Source: Melitaea cinxia
Lineage: Eukaryota > Arthropoda > Insecta > Lepidoptera > Nymphalidae
Assembly: GCF_905220565.1 (NCBI RefSeq)
Contig: NC_059414.1
Span: 8,802,001-8,866,000, forward strand
DNA: 64,000 bases
Direction: 5' to 3'
In this document: positions 44,836 through 56,599 of the stretch, piece by piece
Layout of the letters: every line of letters starts with the position of its first letter
Position numbering within the stretch: the stretch's first letter is position 1
Made by a program: the position numbers and the translations under genes
Notes under the pieces: model-generated
What the model saw: only the letters and a program-made list of their open reading frames with translations
What the model was told of the DNA's origin: nothing
Database searches by the model: none

Positions 44836-46371
44836 CCCTTTTATTGTATGTCGAAAAAGCGAAAACGCTTACACAGCCAAGTTTTGTAGAATCGACGAAT
44901 ACTAATGGACGTAGAAATATTAGTTTGTATTTTTTTTCCATCAAACATTTTATACTCCTGTAATGTACACACCATCACATGTTGCATTTACTTCACATAC
45001 TTCTTTATAAAGAGTTGATTATGATAGCTCAGTCTAACAATCGGCTTGGAAAGTGCGCTAAACGGAGCCTGGAGCAAGCAATTTCCTCGTTGGAATTCTA
45101 GTCATAATAAGTGAGATCTACTCGACTTATGTTCGCCTGGTAGTTTGAAGTTAACATCATATAAAGAAACTTTACTGGTTATTGAAGGTATAAAAAAGTA
45201 TTTTTTATTTAACCGTATTTTAAGTCTAAAAGGTGTTTTAAAGAATGTACCTTAGTCGATTTCGTTGGAATCATCGAAATTTTAAACAGACATGGCCCCT
45301 AAACATAAAATAAAACAGCCTGACCTATATCAGCAATTATTTTATTGATTAGCTGATACCAAATATAATTACATTAAATTACCCATTCAATTTTTCTCGG
45401 AATATTCCAAAAACAATTTACATTAGACAGTTTGAATTCTATTTATATATGACTGTAATTCAAGGTCTTATAAAAACTTACATGAAACGACAAAAACTTT
45501 GTCAGAAGTTTATAAATATTAAACGTGTGGTATTTAAAATATTTCAAGTTTATTTATTTTTTTGCCTTAGTTCGTGCAATAAGATATTTATAAAAGTTTA
45601 TCAATACGATTTTGAAAATTTACAACTTTGTAAATATTTTAAAGATTATAACGAATACAAAAAAAAATGTATTGCCATTTGACGCTTCTTATCTGTAGCT
45701 TACGTTTGATAACAAGTATTCGGTAACTCATGCTTAAAAACATCTTTGTAAAAATAAAAAGTCGCGAAAAGACATTTTTAAGAACGATATTTTTACTTTA
45801 ATTAAAACTTAGCAGGATTAATTTTTTTAATAAATGCTTTGGAAAAAAAGCAGAATATTTAGAAAAGTATATAAATTCTTTTGTATTTATACTCCATACT
45901 GAATACAAGTGCAAATTTTGTTTTTTTATTTTTGTCTGTTTGTATCCTAGGTCTCTTTATGTCTCTAATTCTCTATCTTGACCGCGTATCACGGTGAAAC
46001 AACTGAATTAAATAAAATAAAACAAGTTTTTATGACAAATAAAAATAACATTTTACTTGCATTAGAAGCTAGACTAACGACCACGTTTGACACTGACTAT
46101 ATTGGGTAATGTTATTAGCAGTCAATTAACCTTCATCTGTCAGCCACTCGGGCTTAAGGCTTTTTCTCTTGTTAGATAACATAATATGTGTAATTACTAA
46201 AATTGACCATTTTTATACTTTGAGTAGTACCTATTAACCACTACATATATTTTTTAATTGGGATTAGAGATTAATTTAAAAATAATCAAATCTTAAAATA
46301 ATTGTCAGAGCAATAACGGAACTTTAAATTCTACATATAAAATTCGCTATAGATCTTAAGTTAGTAAATAA
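44836..46371. other. AT-rich non-coding DNA, nothing recognised
   Basis: A lysine-rich 77-codon frame at 45449-45682 is explained by AT richness. No exon or RNA gene was recognised. Confidence 0.4.
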
Positions 46372-46571
46372 TCTAATATATAAAATTCTCGTGGCCCGGT
46401 GTTTGTAGTTAAACTCCTCCGAAACGGTTTGACCGATTCTCATGAAGTTTTGTGTGCATATCGGGTAGGTCTGAGAATCGACCAACATCTATTTTTTACT
46501 CCCGTAAGTTATAAGGGGGTTGAGAATGTTAATAAAATAGATGGCAAAACAACTTTTGCGGGGTCAGCTAG
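46372..46571 (+). mobile_element. family G non-autonomous Helitron, complete (200 bases)
   Basis: Starts TC (TCTAATATATAAAATTCTCG), ends GGGGTCAGCTAG and is inserted between A and T (A at 46371, T at 46572). A perfect stem GCAAAA-CAAC-TTTTGC lies at 46544-46559, eight bases before CTAG. These are the diagnostic Helitron ends. It has no coding capacity and depends on a helicase-type transposase elsewhere. Confidence 0.85.
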
Positions 46572-46572
46572 T

Positions 46573-49529
46573 TAAAATTATAATTTTCATTGGTTTTTTC
46601 CATTTAACATCGTAGTAAGGATAGTCTCTAATAATGCTATAAAGTGAAGCCTGGCATATCTGACTATATCTATGTATATTAAAAAGAAATTCATAGTCTG
46701 TGTTAGTAATGAAGGTATGTTTTTTTATTACTACTAGCTACGAACTTAGTGACGCCATTTTTGTAATATACATTTTTTTTATTGACTTTAATACAAACCT
46801 TACTACAGATAATAAAGAAAATAAATTAATTAACTATACAATTTAGTGCAGTCGTTCGTAAGTAGTGCGCTAGTTATGTAAGTATGTATATTATACACAT
46901 ATTTTTAGGAAATTTATTATTATTTGCACAGATTTACAATAAAAGAGAAAAAGCAATGAATGAAAGTTTATAATGAAATATAGCCACCAGCACATGTTTA
47001 ACATCAATAAAGCACCAGGAGACGAGTGAAGAGCAGGGTCAGTGCACGCTCATACAATAGTCCAGTCATTAGTACGCCATTTGCATGCACTAATTATGGG
47101 GACACGGCAACTTCGGCGTTAACTTGTAGTTTCATAGTTGTTTTGGGTTGTTTGTTTTTAGCAACTCAGAAAAAGCATGAATTGTAGATTCAATGGGGAT
47201 ATAAGTTTAAATTTTTATATCAATTAACAAAAAATTCTTGGTTATGATATTGTAAGATTAAAAAACTTCATTTTAGTAGTAAATAAAAATAATTAAATAT
47301 ACATAAGAAAAAAATAATCAATATATTAAAATCGTTTGTGTAAATGTTGAAAACTGTTATCCGCTCGACTTTACTTGAAACTAGAAATACCTACTAGAGA
47401 CAACACTTATATGAACACGGACAATAGTCCATTACAAAAACCTCTATAAGTAGTAAATGAGCAAGGCAGTAGGAGCAAGTATGTAATATACGTACGTATT
47501 GCTTCATATATATGTGTATGTGGTGTAAACTTATACATAGTAACTGGAATGATAACGCTTCCAATCTAATCGCATGAATCCTCAACGTCAGCTATAAACA
47601 ATCTGCCTCTCATTATTCGCAATCCTTGACAGAAGTCTAACCCTTAATCGAAGATTAAAATTAGCTTTCGACTAAGGAGTGTTACACGCTAGCGACTATA
47701 TATCGCGATATTTGATCAATTACTGTTTGTCACTAAATTTAATTTGACTGCAATATTTTTATATAGAATTTTTGTAAGGTAATTTGCAGTCAAATATTCA
47801 GCGAGATTGTATAGAACTAACAGTCACTTATGAACTTGGCGTCTGCAACGTCACCAAAATATCGGGAAAACAAAATGAAAATACCGGTCAAAATAAAAGT
47901 TTTCCGAATGATCGTAAAAGTATAAAAACTTACCTATATAAAACTAGTGTAGTATTTTATTAATGCATTTTCAGCAATTTTTTTTTTTTTAGTTTAATAG
48001 CCTTACATAGTGGAAATCGAATGTATGTCGGAGTCTTGTGTTTGCAGTCACCCTTTGAATTGTTGTTCGCCGGATTGTTTAACGCCGCCTCTCATACATC
48101 GCCATTGCTTTATAATTGTTTTTCACGCTCATTAGCTGTAATTGAAATAAATCTTTTGTTTGATATTTATTTTTATGTGCGCCGGTTAAAGTTATGTCGT
48201 ACGGTGGACCACACAGATGCTAAACTTTATTGTTCAGAATTTTTTATACGAAATTTATTGATGATAAAATCAGATTCGAATGTAAAATTTAATAACAGGA
48301 TAGAATCTATTACGATTTTATGTAAATATATTTAATAATATACTAAACTTTAACAACTTTTAATGCGCTTTATAAAAATTATTCTGTAGATAAGGGAAAA
48401 ATTCTTAAAACACTAATATTTAATTATTAAAAAAACTTTGTAAAAAAAAAGTCTTATACAAGAACAAATCGACACCAGCAATTAATACTAAGCTAATTCT
48501 TAAAAGTAAACTTTACAATAGAGGCTTATAAAAGGAAAAAACGTGATACCTTTTATATTAATTAAGAAAATTATTTGAAATTTGGTATCTTTAATAGTTA
48601 ATTTATTCATTGCAATATCACAATTTTTTTATTACATATAAAAATACATTTTATCAAGTTCGCATTAAAAAAACAAACTTATCGAAAAGTCGAATTGGCG
48701 TAGTATAAATTGTTGGTGTCGAAATATTTATTACTTGAAAATGGGTGAAGTAAATTGGACTGCATGTTTTTTTTTTATATTTTAGTTATCTCTACGCCAA
48801 GAGGAATTTTTATTTACAATTTCGAGAAATACTACAATCATTATATTAAATACTTTTTATGTTATAATATTGTCTACTATTATGTGTTAAACACTCAAGT
48901 GAGTGTTTAAATTTAGAAAGTTGGAAATAAATTTTTATCTATGCTAATTTCAAATCAATAAGCAATGTTTGTATCAGTAATACAGTACATTTGATATGAA
49001 ATTTTTCGTTTACTTAGGGAGTAGAATTATAAAAAAAATATAGCAACCTGCCAAATTTCCTACACAAATTCAATGTCCAATGTCAATGTTACCATATATT
49101 TCTAAGCCTAAATAACTCAACATTGTATGTTGATTACATTTGAATATACGTAACAGGCTTGATATGGTTACGTTAAGGCTTTGTGCTCAATCATTCGTGA
49201 CCTTGAGATGTACATAAACGATTAGGAAGCTTCACGGTGTATTAAAAGATGATTTAGAACTGTATTGTAATGGCAGGGCTTGACGCGATTTCCGTATTTT
49301 TGTCACCGAAAATTATAAAATTCTGTGAATATTCGTTTAATTATTTATCCATTTTGTAAAGAATAAGAATAAATGTGGAATTTTCATCATAAAGAAACAA
49401 ATGCAGTTAATACTTTGGCAAAAATGTAATTTCCTTTTAAGAAAGATAATATTTTTTGTTAAAACGTGAGTGTTTTTTTTAAAGAAATGGCATATACGGC
49501 CCTTAATTACTCGTGTCTTTTTTCAAGAA
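46573..49529. other. AT-rich non-coding DNA with a less AT-rich patch
   Basis: Patches at about 46980-47130 and 48015-48240 are less AT-rich. A 104-codon plus-strand frame at 48021-48335 has no recognisable domain. A fragment of family E (TTGGACTGCATG) may be present at 48757. Confidence 0.35.
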
Positions 49530-49712
49530 TTCACTTATCCTAAATTACGTACATATGATTATAACCAACTAGCTAAATGTCTCAATGCCTCACACTCAAC
49601 CTTCTCCAGTAGTATGGACACCCTCTGCGAGGTGCTCACAAGAACGTATGACCGCATGATACGCCAATCCACGGTCAAATTAAGCTATGAACCTGATCTC
49701 TATTATCCTTGA
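49530..49712 (+). other. open frame fragment of unknown origin, cut by a repeat insertion
   Basis: The plus-strand frame reads FTYPKLRTYDYNQLAKCLNA, then SHSTFSSSMDTLCEVLTRTY and DRMIRQSTVKLSYEPDLYYP, ending at a TGA at 49710-49712. The composition is protein-like and less AT-biased than its surroundings. A possible acceptor (TTTTTTCAAG) precedes 49530. A family D repeat starts within 15 bases after the stop. I do not recognise the family; a transposon protein remnant or an exon of an unknown gene are both possible. Confidence 0.3.
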
Positions 49713-49726
49713 AGACTTACAAGCTA

Positions 49727-50012
49727 CTTTTTTTTTATGTCACGAGGTCGGCAAACAAGCGTACGGCTCACCTGATGGTAAGCGATTACCGTAGCTTATA
49801 GACGCCTGCAACACCAGAAGCATCGCAAGCGCGTTGTCGACCCAATCCCCAATCCCCGCCAGGAGCTCCGGTCACCTTACTCACCAACAGGAACACAATA
49901 CTGCTTGAAAACAGTATTACTTTGCTGTGATCTTCTGTAAGGTCGAGGTACTACTCCAGTCGGGCTGCTCCATATTTTGAGCAGGAAATTCCCGCTGTAC
50001 CCTACCCCAGTT
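49727..50012 (-). repeat. repeat family D, full length
   Basis: Antisense copy: poly(T) then TATGTCACGAGGTCGGCAAA, GCGTACGGCTCACCTGATGG, GCCTGCAACACCAGAAGCAT, AGGAGCTCCGGTCACC, AGTCGGGCTGCTCC, and GAGCAGGAAATTCCCGCTG. Together with 59300-59580 it defines the family. Confidence 0.9.
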
Positions 50013-50857
50013 AAAACAGTTACTGGTAAACAGTTTTCCTAAAAGTCTAATAGAATTTCAGAATTATTTTAAACCTATCTGTTGTGCTTAATCTTCATTT
50101 AAAACATTAGCTTTTCCATCCAAGCTCTTAGTTCGTGGAAATTGATTTATCGTATTTTGTTTCATCGAATATAAAATAAAAATACATAAAAATTAAACGA
50201 TTTAAGCCGGTAATGCATTAAACGTTAATTATTTATATTTTATTATACTACACCTTGCTACACCTATTAACTTTTCACAAATTACCAACTTAATTTATTA
50301 GGGGTCAAGGAAAAAAACCATACACTTTAGAATACCTAACATAATACGTTTTATAATGAGTAAAAAATGTTTAAAAAAACTCCTTATATTCGTAGTAAAA
50401 TCATTTTCGTTGCTCTTGTCTCTATTGTTCGGAGATTAGACTGCTACAGGCACACTATTTGCTAAAGGTTAATTTATAAATTAGTCATCCAAACTCAAGG
50501 TTAAGGCGCATCAGACAACTATTGTTATATAATTGACATGATTTGTCCTGCGTCATTATTATGAAAAGATTTAATAGCTTTTTTTCAAAACAATATTGCA
50601 TTGCAAGAGCTCTTTATATGTTGAACAATGCTAAGTTCTAATTACAGATGACATTGATATCATCACTTTTGTAACAAATAACATCCTTGAAAAGTATGTA
50701 ACTTATGCTACAAAAAAACATATTAAAAAATTTAAAGAATTGTTTGCTTTAACCAACAACCTCTGAAACCATAAATCTACTTTTTATAAGTCTTCTACTA
50801 TTATAAACCTATTATCTCTAGAATTAATATGCTATAAACAGGAGGATTTTCTCCTGT
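50013..50857. other. AT-rich non-coding DNA, nothing recognised
   Basis: No exon, repeat family or RNA gene was seen. Confidence 0.45.
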
Positions 50858-51012
50858 ATCGGGGGTCCGGAAACACACTCAGTACACAATCACAAACGCC
50901 CAAACCACGACAAACATCTATATGGCCAATACAAATGTCTGATATGAACGGGGATCGATCCCGCAACGGCCAGCGCAACAGCAACTGCTGTGACCGGTGC
51001 GCGAACGCGTCA
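50858..51012 (-). repeat. SINE family B, 5' half, variant subfamily
   Basis: Minus-strand head with CGCTGGCCGTTGCGGGATCG and GTATTGGCCATATAGATG, but it then diverges to TGTGTTTCCGGACCCCCGA rather than the usual central block. The same variant may be present as a remnant near 63705-63750. Confidence 0.75.
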
Positions 51013-51442
51013 AATAATGTCATAGTAAGCTATATAGTATCATTTGATCATTACTCGTAAAAATCAACCCAGACAAAACGTCAAAGGACACCAAAACCAA
51101 CCATGAAATGATTCTTTTACCAATCGTGTCTAACTATATTTATATTATGTTGTTAATTAGACGATAGAAACTAGTTCCAGTCTAGTGATGTCATTCATTT
51201 AGTAATTAAGATAGATAGACGCATAAGAACAAAACAGTACGCTTAAACATGAACTCCATTGAGATCTCATCTCTAGTTCAATGTATGGCTTTGAATATAG
51301 TCTATAATAATATATATTACTTACTTACACGTATATTGTTATACACAGTAATTAATATGAGTACTTATACTTGAATGATTGAGTCAGCAACGGTTTCTTA
51401 ATTTTATTGAAGTTAAAATGAATCGTCAAAATGTATGTACGG

Positions 51443-51592
51443 CACATTAAGAAATATCCTGCTCAAAACTTGGAGCTAACAGTCGCGGAAGAACTACAAT
51501 CTACAAGTAGTGTTGGTTGTGTTTATGTTGTGAGTAAGGTAGCCGCCAGTTTAAGTGTCAGCAATGCGCTTGGATTGCCAGGAGCAGGCGCT
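51443..51592 (+). repeat. repeat family D, strongly diverged
   Basis: Sense remnant: AGAAATATCCTGCTCAAAAC, TTGTGAGTAAGGTAGCC and AGCAATGCGCTTGGATTGCC line up in order with the family. The frame at 51431-51667 is a shadow of this repeat. Confidence 0.6.
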
Positions 51593-51599
51593 AACCGTA

Positions 51600-53409
51600 A
51601 GATTGAAATTTGTATGTCTATGCTGCGGCACTTTTACATGCTGCTACAGTTCAGAAAAAATATATAATAGACGAATAATTTTATATATTTTCATCAATTT
51701 ACAGACTCAAGATTAATGTAAAACTTTGTGAGAAGATAATCCATGATTCTATAACTGTGATTTTATTTCGCATCATAAGATTAACCTGATGTAAGGTATA
51801 TGAAGAATATTAAGCTATATTAAAAATGAACATTTTTCCATTAAAAATTGATTGACATTAGCACCAAAATTTTTATTTCGATTATTAATTCTAACCGCAA
51901 ACTCTTAGGTTAGGTATTTGCATATTACGGCTTCCTATCCACTATATGCACTATGTTAATATATATTATAACTAATGTTTAGTAATGCACAACTGACTAT
52001 ATTTTCATTTAGATGACCTTAATAAATCCACAATAGAAAAACGTCGAGTATTCGAAATTTCCATTAAAATGTATTTTTTTTTTTTTTTTTTTTGATATTT
52101 GAATCTGTACAAATATTTAATTCAGGTTTGTTTTAGCCTCGTAACTGTGAGAAGAGCACTCAATACTTGATAACGATGCTATTCATTGTATGTAAAAATC
52201 CATTAACTCGAAGATGATTGGCTGATTAAACTCCAACTTTTGTCAAACTATAAAATGCTTACAGACGTGGATTACTTTATTTCTATGTATTATTGCGTAT
52301 TTTTCACTTATATTGATGAATGAAAATTAGTAAATAACAATAACGGCTTATATCTCTTACTACTTTTCACTACGGGTAATGTTTAATCGAACAGTACCAT
52401 TTAATAAAAAAAGAAATCAGCTGTCTTCAAGAAACACACAGTTACTTATTTTTATAGATAATAAGCTCTATAAATACACTATGGATTCACTGGATATCAA
52501 AAAATACATTTTTGACAAAAATACTGAAATCACTCTGGTTTTAAATCCTTACAGATCGGAGGGTAAAATATTAAACGCTTAATACACATTCAATCAAATC
52601 ATGATGATTTTTCCCGATCTTTCCATTCCTACTTTTTGAATGTTCTTTATTTTATTTTGTAAATTAAATGAAATAAGTTATTGGTATTGTACGTTTTTAC
52701 TAAAATCAATAATACTTGATCGAGTGGACTGTTATTGTTAATAATAATTTATTCCTCTCTCATCCCAACATTGCATCCGTAGATCTTTAATATATCACTT
52801 CGCACGCCGATATTAAAGTACTGATGTTATACCGGAACTTGATTTAATGTAGTCACTGTTATTGGATCCTGATTATTTATTACTAACAGCGTTCGTGGGA
52901 AAGATGCAATATCGTGTGCGTAATACGAGTTTTTGGTGTTTATGTCCAAGGCGTGAGGTTGAAAATTGCTTAGCAATTATTTTAATCCAGGTGTTTTAGT
53001 ATAACATGCGAAATTGTATCAATTGTAAAGGTAGTATATAATCCTGGCTGATACATAACTATTCCAGAAGCTAATTGTTTTGTTTCAATTAATGTTAATG
53101 AAAATCTTTTAAAAAACAACTTTTATTTAAATAATAATTATAGAACTCACGCAAAAAAGGCGCACTAAGACGTCGAGTTGCGGAAAAAAGCCCGTGAAAA
53201 AACAAAAAACAATATAGAACCCGATTTTTAGCAGCTAAAACTTTCTTTGTTGACAATTCTTACAATCAATCAATATACACTTAAGTATTCGAACCTACAG
53301 GTTATATAAAATATAACTTCTTTTAAGCCAATCAATTATAATACTCCGTAAAAACTTCTGAAAAGCTTTTTTTTAACCTAAAGAATAGATTATATTCAAA
53401 TAAATAATA
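51600..53409. other. AT-rich non-coding DNA
   Basis: Includes a T run of about 20 at 52075-52094. No exon or repeat family was recognised. Confidence 0.4.
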
Positions 53410-53618
53410 TTTAATATATAAAATTCTCGTGTCGCGGTGTTTGTAGTTAAACTCCTCCGAAACGGCTTGACCGATTCTCATGAAATTTTGTGTGCATATC
53501 GGGTAGGTCTGAGAATCGAACAACATCAATTTTTCATACCCCTAAGTTATAAGGGGGGGGGGGGGGGTGAGAAGTTTAATAAAATATATGGCAAAACAAC
53601 GTTTGCGGGGTCAGCTAG
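53410..53618 (+). mobile_element. family G non-autonomous Helitron, with a 15-G run
   Basis: Near-identical in layout to 46372-46571: TAATATATAAAATTCTCGTG, CTCCTCCGAAACGGCTTGAC, GGTCTGAGAATCGAACAAC, and the end GGGGTCAGCTAG|T. The 5' dinucleotide is TT instead of TC. The stem before CTAG has one mismatch. The short G run of the other copy is expanded to 15 Gs at 53553-53567. Confidence 0.85.
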
Positions 53619-54172
53619 TTTTCTTATATAATGCTGCATGATAAAAATCCCTATAAGCCCCGTAAGCTAGCAGGATAGTTTCTATAAGTAACCTTTGTAA
53701 TAAAGAAGTAATTGTTAAAATCAAACCAGTAGAACCGCGGGTCGCAATTAGCTTACATCAAAATAAATGAAAGCAATACTTAAGTAGTTTTTAATATACG
53801 TCATAACAAACGATGTTGAACTCGATCTGTGACCTCGATACGTTTAAAACTAAAATATTGTAGCAAAAAGCTTCCATCAAAGGCTAGAAATGTATCTATC
53901 AATTAAATCATGGCTCATGGGCATTGATTGATCCGTCAGTGAGTAAGTAAATCCATTAAGATAACACTCTGTTAATTGTAAATTTCTGCGGCTGTCAGCC
54001 TTATGTACGTTTGATTTATATGACTCAGATGCAAACCTTAGAAATTTCATTTTACGTTTAGAAAAGGCTTGCATAGAAACTGCAGAAGCTAAGTTATATA
54101 ATTTATTTATTTGTTTGTCGAACTAAGACCATCCACCTACCTAATTTAGATAATAAAGTTCCTTTCTATGAA
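53619..54172. other. unrecognised, with a 66-codon minus-strand frame
   Basis: The minus-strand frame at 53877-54074 is not low-complexity but matches nothing I recognise. Confidence 0.3.
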
Positions 54173-54292
54173 TGGGTTGTCTGGAAGAAATGGCTAATTA
54201 GCCATAGTCCGCCCATTGTACTTCACTGTCTATACTTTATGCTTTGTTTGTAATATATTTGTGGTGTACAATAAAGTATAAAATAAAATAAA
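54173..54292 (+). mobile_element. LINE 3' tail, family J, with a covarying hairpin
   Basis: GGGTTGTCTGGAAGAAATGG, hairpin at 54190-54205 (ATGGCT-AATT-AGCCAT), GTCCGCCCATTGTACTTC, and GGTGTACAATAAAGTATAAA with a (AAATA)-like end. Confidence 0.82.
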
Positions 54293-54643
54293 TATCACAT
54301 GTACGTATAACACAATTATAGTAAGTATTCAAGTAATTCATACTATCTTACATGATATTTAGTATCAAACTACAACAATATTAGAGCCGGATATAGTTCA
54401 ATACCGTGTCCTTGACTTAAGTGTCGTTGCCATTTCAACCGTACAACGATACATGACCCACTCCATCATTTGCATAACTTAACTCGAGAAAAAGGTGTGT
54501 TCGTAGGCATTTCATATATCCCTTTCAGTATTTCAAGGTAAAAAATAAAAATATGACCACTAATTTATAGCCACTAGGTTGTAGTTGTGAAATTAGAAGT
54601 ATATTGTAAGGATCTTAGTCAGAGAAACGAATATCATAACACA

Positions 54644-54822
54644 GTATAAAACAGTCGCTTCCCGCTGTGTGTATGCTTATATCTTTAAAACTACGGGACG
54701 GATTTTGATGCGGTTTTCTTTAGTAAATAGAGTGATTCCAGAGAAAGTTTTATATGTATAATACATGCATTATATAATATTGATAGTTTTTGCAACTGTG
54801 TGAAGCCGGGGCGGGTCGCTAG
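54644..54822 (+). mobile_element. family F Helitron-like repeat
   Basis: ACAGTCGCTTCCCGCTGTGT, CTACGGGACGGATTTTGATG, GAGTGATTCCAGAGAAAG, TTGCAACTGTGTGAAGCC and the end GGGTCGCTAG|T. Confidence 0.8.
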
Positions 54823-55540
54823 TATATACATATAATATATTTTATTTTATTTTAAATGAACTACGATTTACGCTTTGAAACTTTTTTTTCAAAAATACAC
54901 CTACGTACTTATGTTATATCAGTCTTTTAGGTAGCAGATTTTCATATGTTAAGCTCTATCTTTAAGCCATGAACCATGATTATAAGGTATTATTTATGAC
55001 TCAGTCGACTTTTGGTCTTTAAAAGGCTACAGATATATTCAAAAATTTTAAAAGCCTCAAGCATTATTGTAATTATTCGTAATGAATAAAGTCGGTAATA
55101 CAATGGCTTGATTAAAACGAGTACGCATCGTTGTCAAAACATCCCGCTAGTTCTGTCAACTCGATGTCACTAATATCTAGAGATGTGACTTTAGGTAACA
55201 TACTGGCGAGTGATAAAGGCTTTGTCGAATAAGTTAAAATGTTACTATTAATGTTTGTGTTGTATGTGTTTTCGAACTCAGTACATTCTCATTTTATTTT
55301 GTGCTATTACGAATGAGATCTGTTTTTCTGTTCTGTTTTAGTTTAAACATTTAGATGATAATGTTACAGACAACAAATAATGTCGTAAATAGACCACACA
55401 AATAAAAAAATAACGTTAATCTTACCATTACTCATTTATTATTATAACGTACTTATATATACAATTTTTTTATATTAATAACATGCAATAGTAATTTTAA
55501 GTATCAATAATTATCTAAAGAAAATATATTAAAGAAATCC

Positions 55541-55628
55541 ATCTTTAGCGATAAGATCGCCGTTGTACATCTTGTATTGTATCTTGTACATCTGTTTGTG
55601 TTTTGGTGTACATTAAGAAAAAATAAAT
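55541..55628 (+). mobile_element. LINE 3' tail, family J, short copy
   Basis: Starts inside the hairpin (CATCTTTAGCGATAAGATCG), then CCGTTGTACATC and TTTTGGTGTACATTAAG, ending A-rich. A similar but weaker match lies at about 56815-56915 (CTATAAGGCAATCTTTGCAT and GCAATAAAGTATTAAAATAA). Confidence 0.65.
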
Positions 55629-55811
55629 ATCGAAAAAACAAAGAAAAGAGAAAGGTTATAGTTTTAGATTAAAATAGAAATTAAGGATAGAATAGAGTCC
55701 ATTGTGATGTAGGGCATTATGGGACTGACATTTAAATTATTCTAAATTTAAATATAGATTCATAAATAACTTAAAACCTCTTTTCAAACGATTGTACACT
55801 ATCAACAAAAC

Positions 55812-55930
55812 AAACCTGCGCTGATCCGCTTACGTCCATCTGTCCACGTGCCTGAATCAAATCTATACGTACCCGTGTATGATTAATGGCCTACGACGCT
55901 ACAACGGGAAACGGGATTAATGAAGTGACA
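55812..55930. other. less AT-rich non-coding island
   Basis: A patch with higher GC than its surroundings, including an E-box CACGTG at 55845-55850. No open frame of note. It may be a regulatory element upstream of dys. Confidence 0.3.
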
Positions 55931-56599
55931 TTCTTGATACGTTTTTTTTTTATTGGGAGATTTACTTGCGTTAGTTGTATTATGTGATACAATTTTGATA
56001 ATTTTGTAGCTAAACTTTTTAATATTATTTAAAAAAACAGTTATTTTAGGTATGTTGTAAAAGTGCGTTAATTTTGGGATCTATAAGATTTATTTATAAA
56101 GTAGCTACTCTTACAGACTTCATTCTGTACAGTCTGTAAATAGTAAAAAAAATTCTGGCATTAAAATCGTCCGTGGGCCTAAAATTAGCCGAATTCATTT
56201 TTATTTATATAGATCATTACACATCAAACAATTTTAAGGTTATGACTAAAAAGTTTTAAAGACGCAGTAACGCTAAAGTTTTATAAAAACTTCGCACTTT
56301 TAACTCTAAAAAGGGGTAGAGACTTACGACGATTTACCTTAGTTATGAATAATTTAGATCATTTATTTAAATATAAGAAGTATAGTTTTTTAGTCAACAT
56401 GTCGTATTTTACAACTGTAAAAACTATTAACACTAAAAGTTGTCTACTTTTCGAAATCAATATTAAATTGCCCGCGTTGATGATAAAAAATTGCTTAAGC
56501 CGTTATTTTCGGCATTTTTATAATGGATGTCGTATAATTTCGGAGCGCTTGGTAAAACAGTACACATTTAACCGACTGAAATAAAAGCAAGTCATGCCT

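Noticed and set aside
48021..48335. 104-codon plus-strand frame
   Set aside because: No domain, no splice context, and the 3' half is AT-driven. The underlying patch may be a non-coding element instead.
53877..54074. 66-codon minus-strand frame of mixed composition
   Set aside because: It matches nothing I recognise, and frames of this length are expected by chance in 64 kb.
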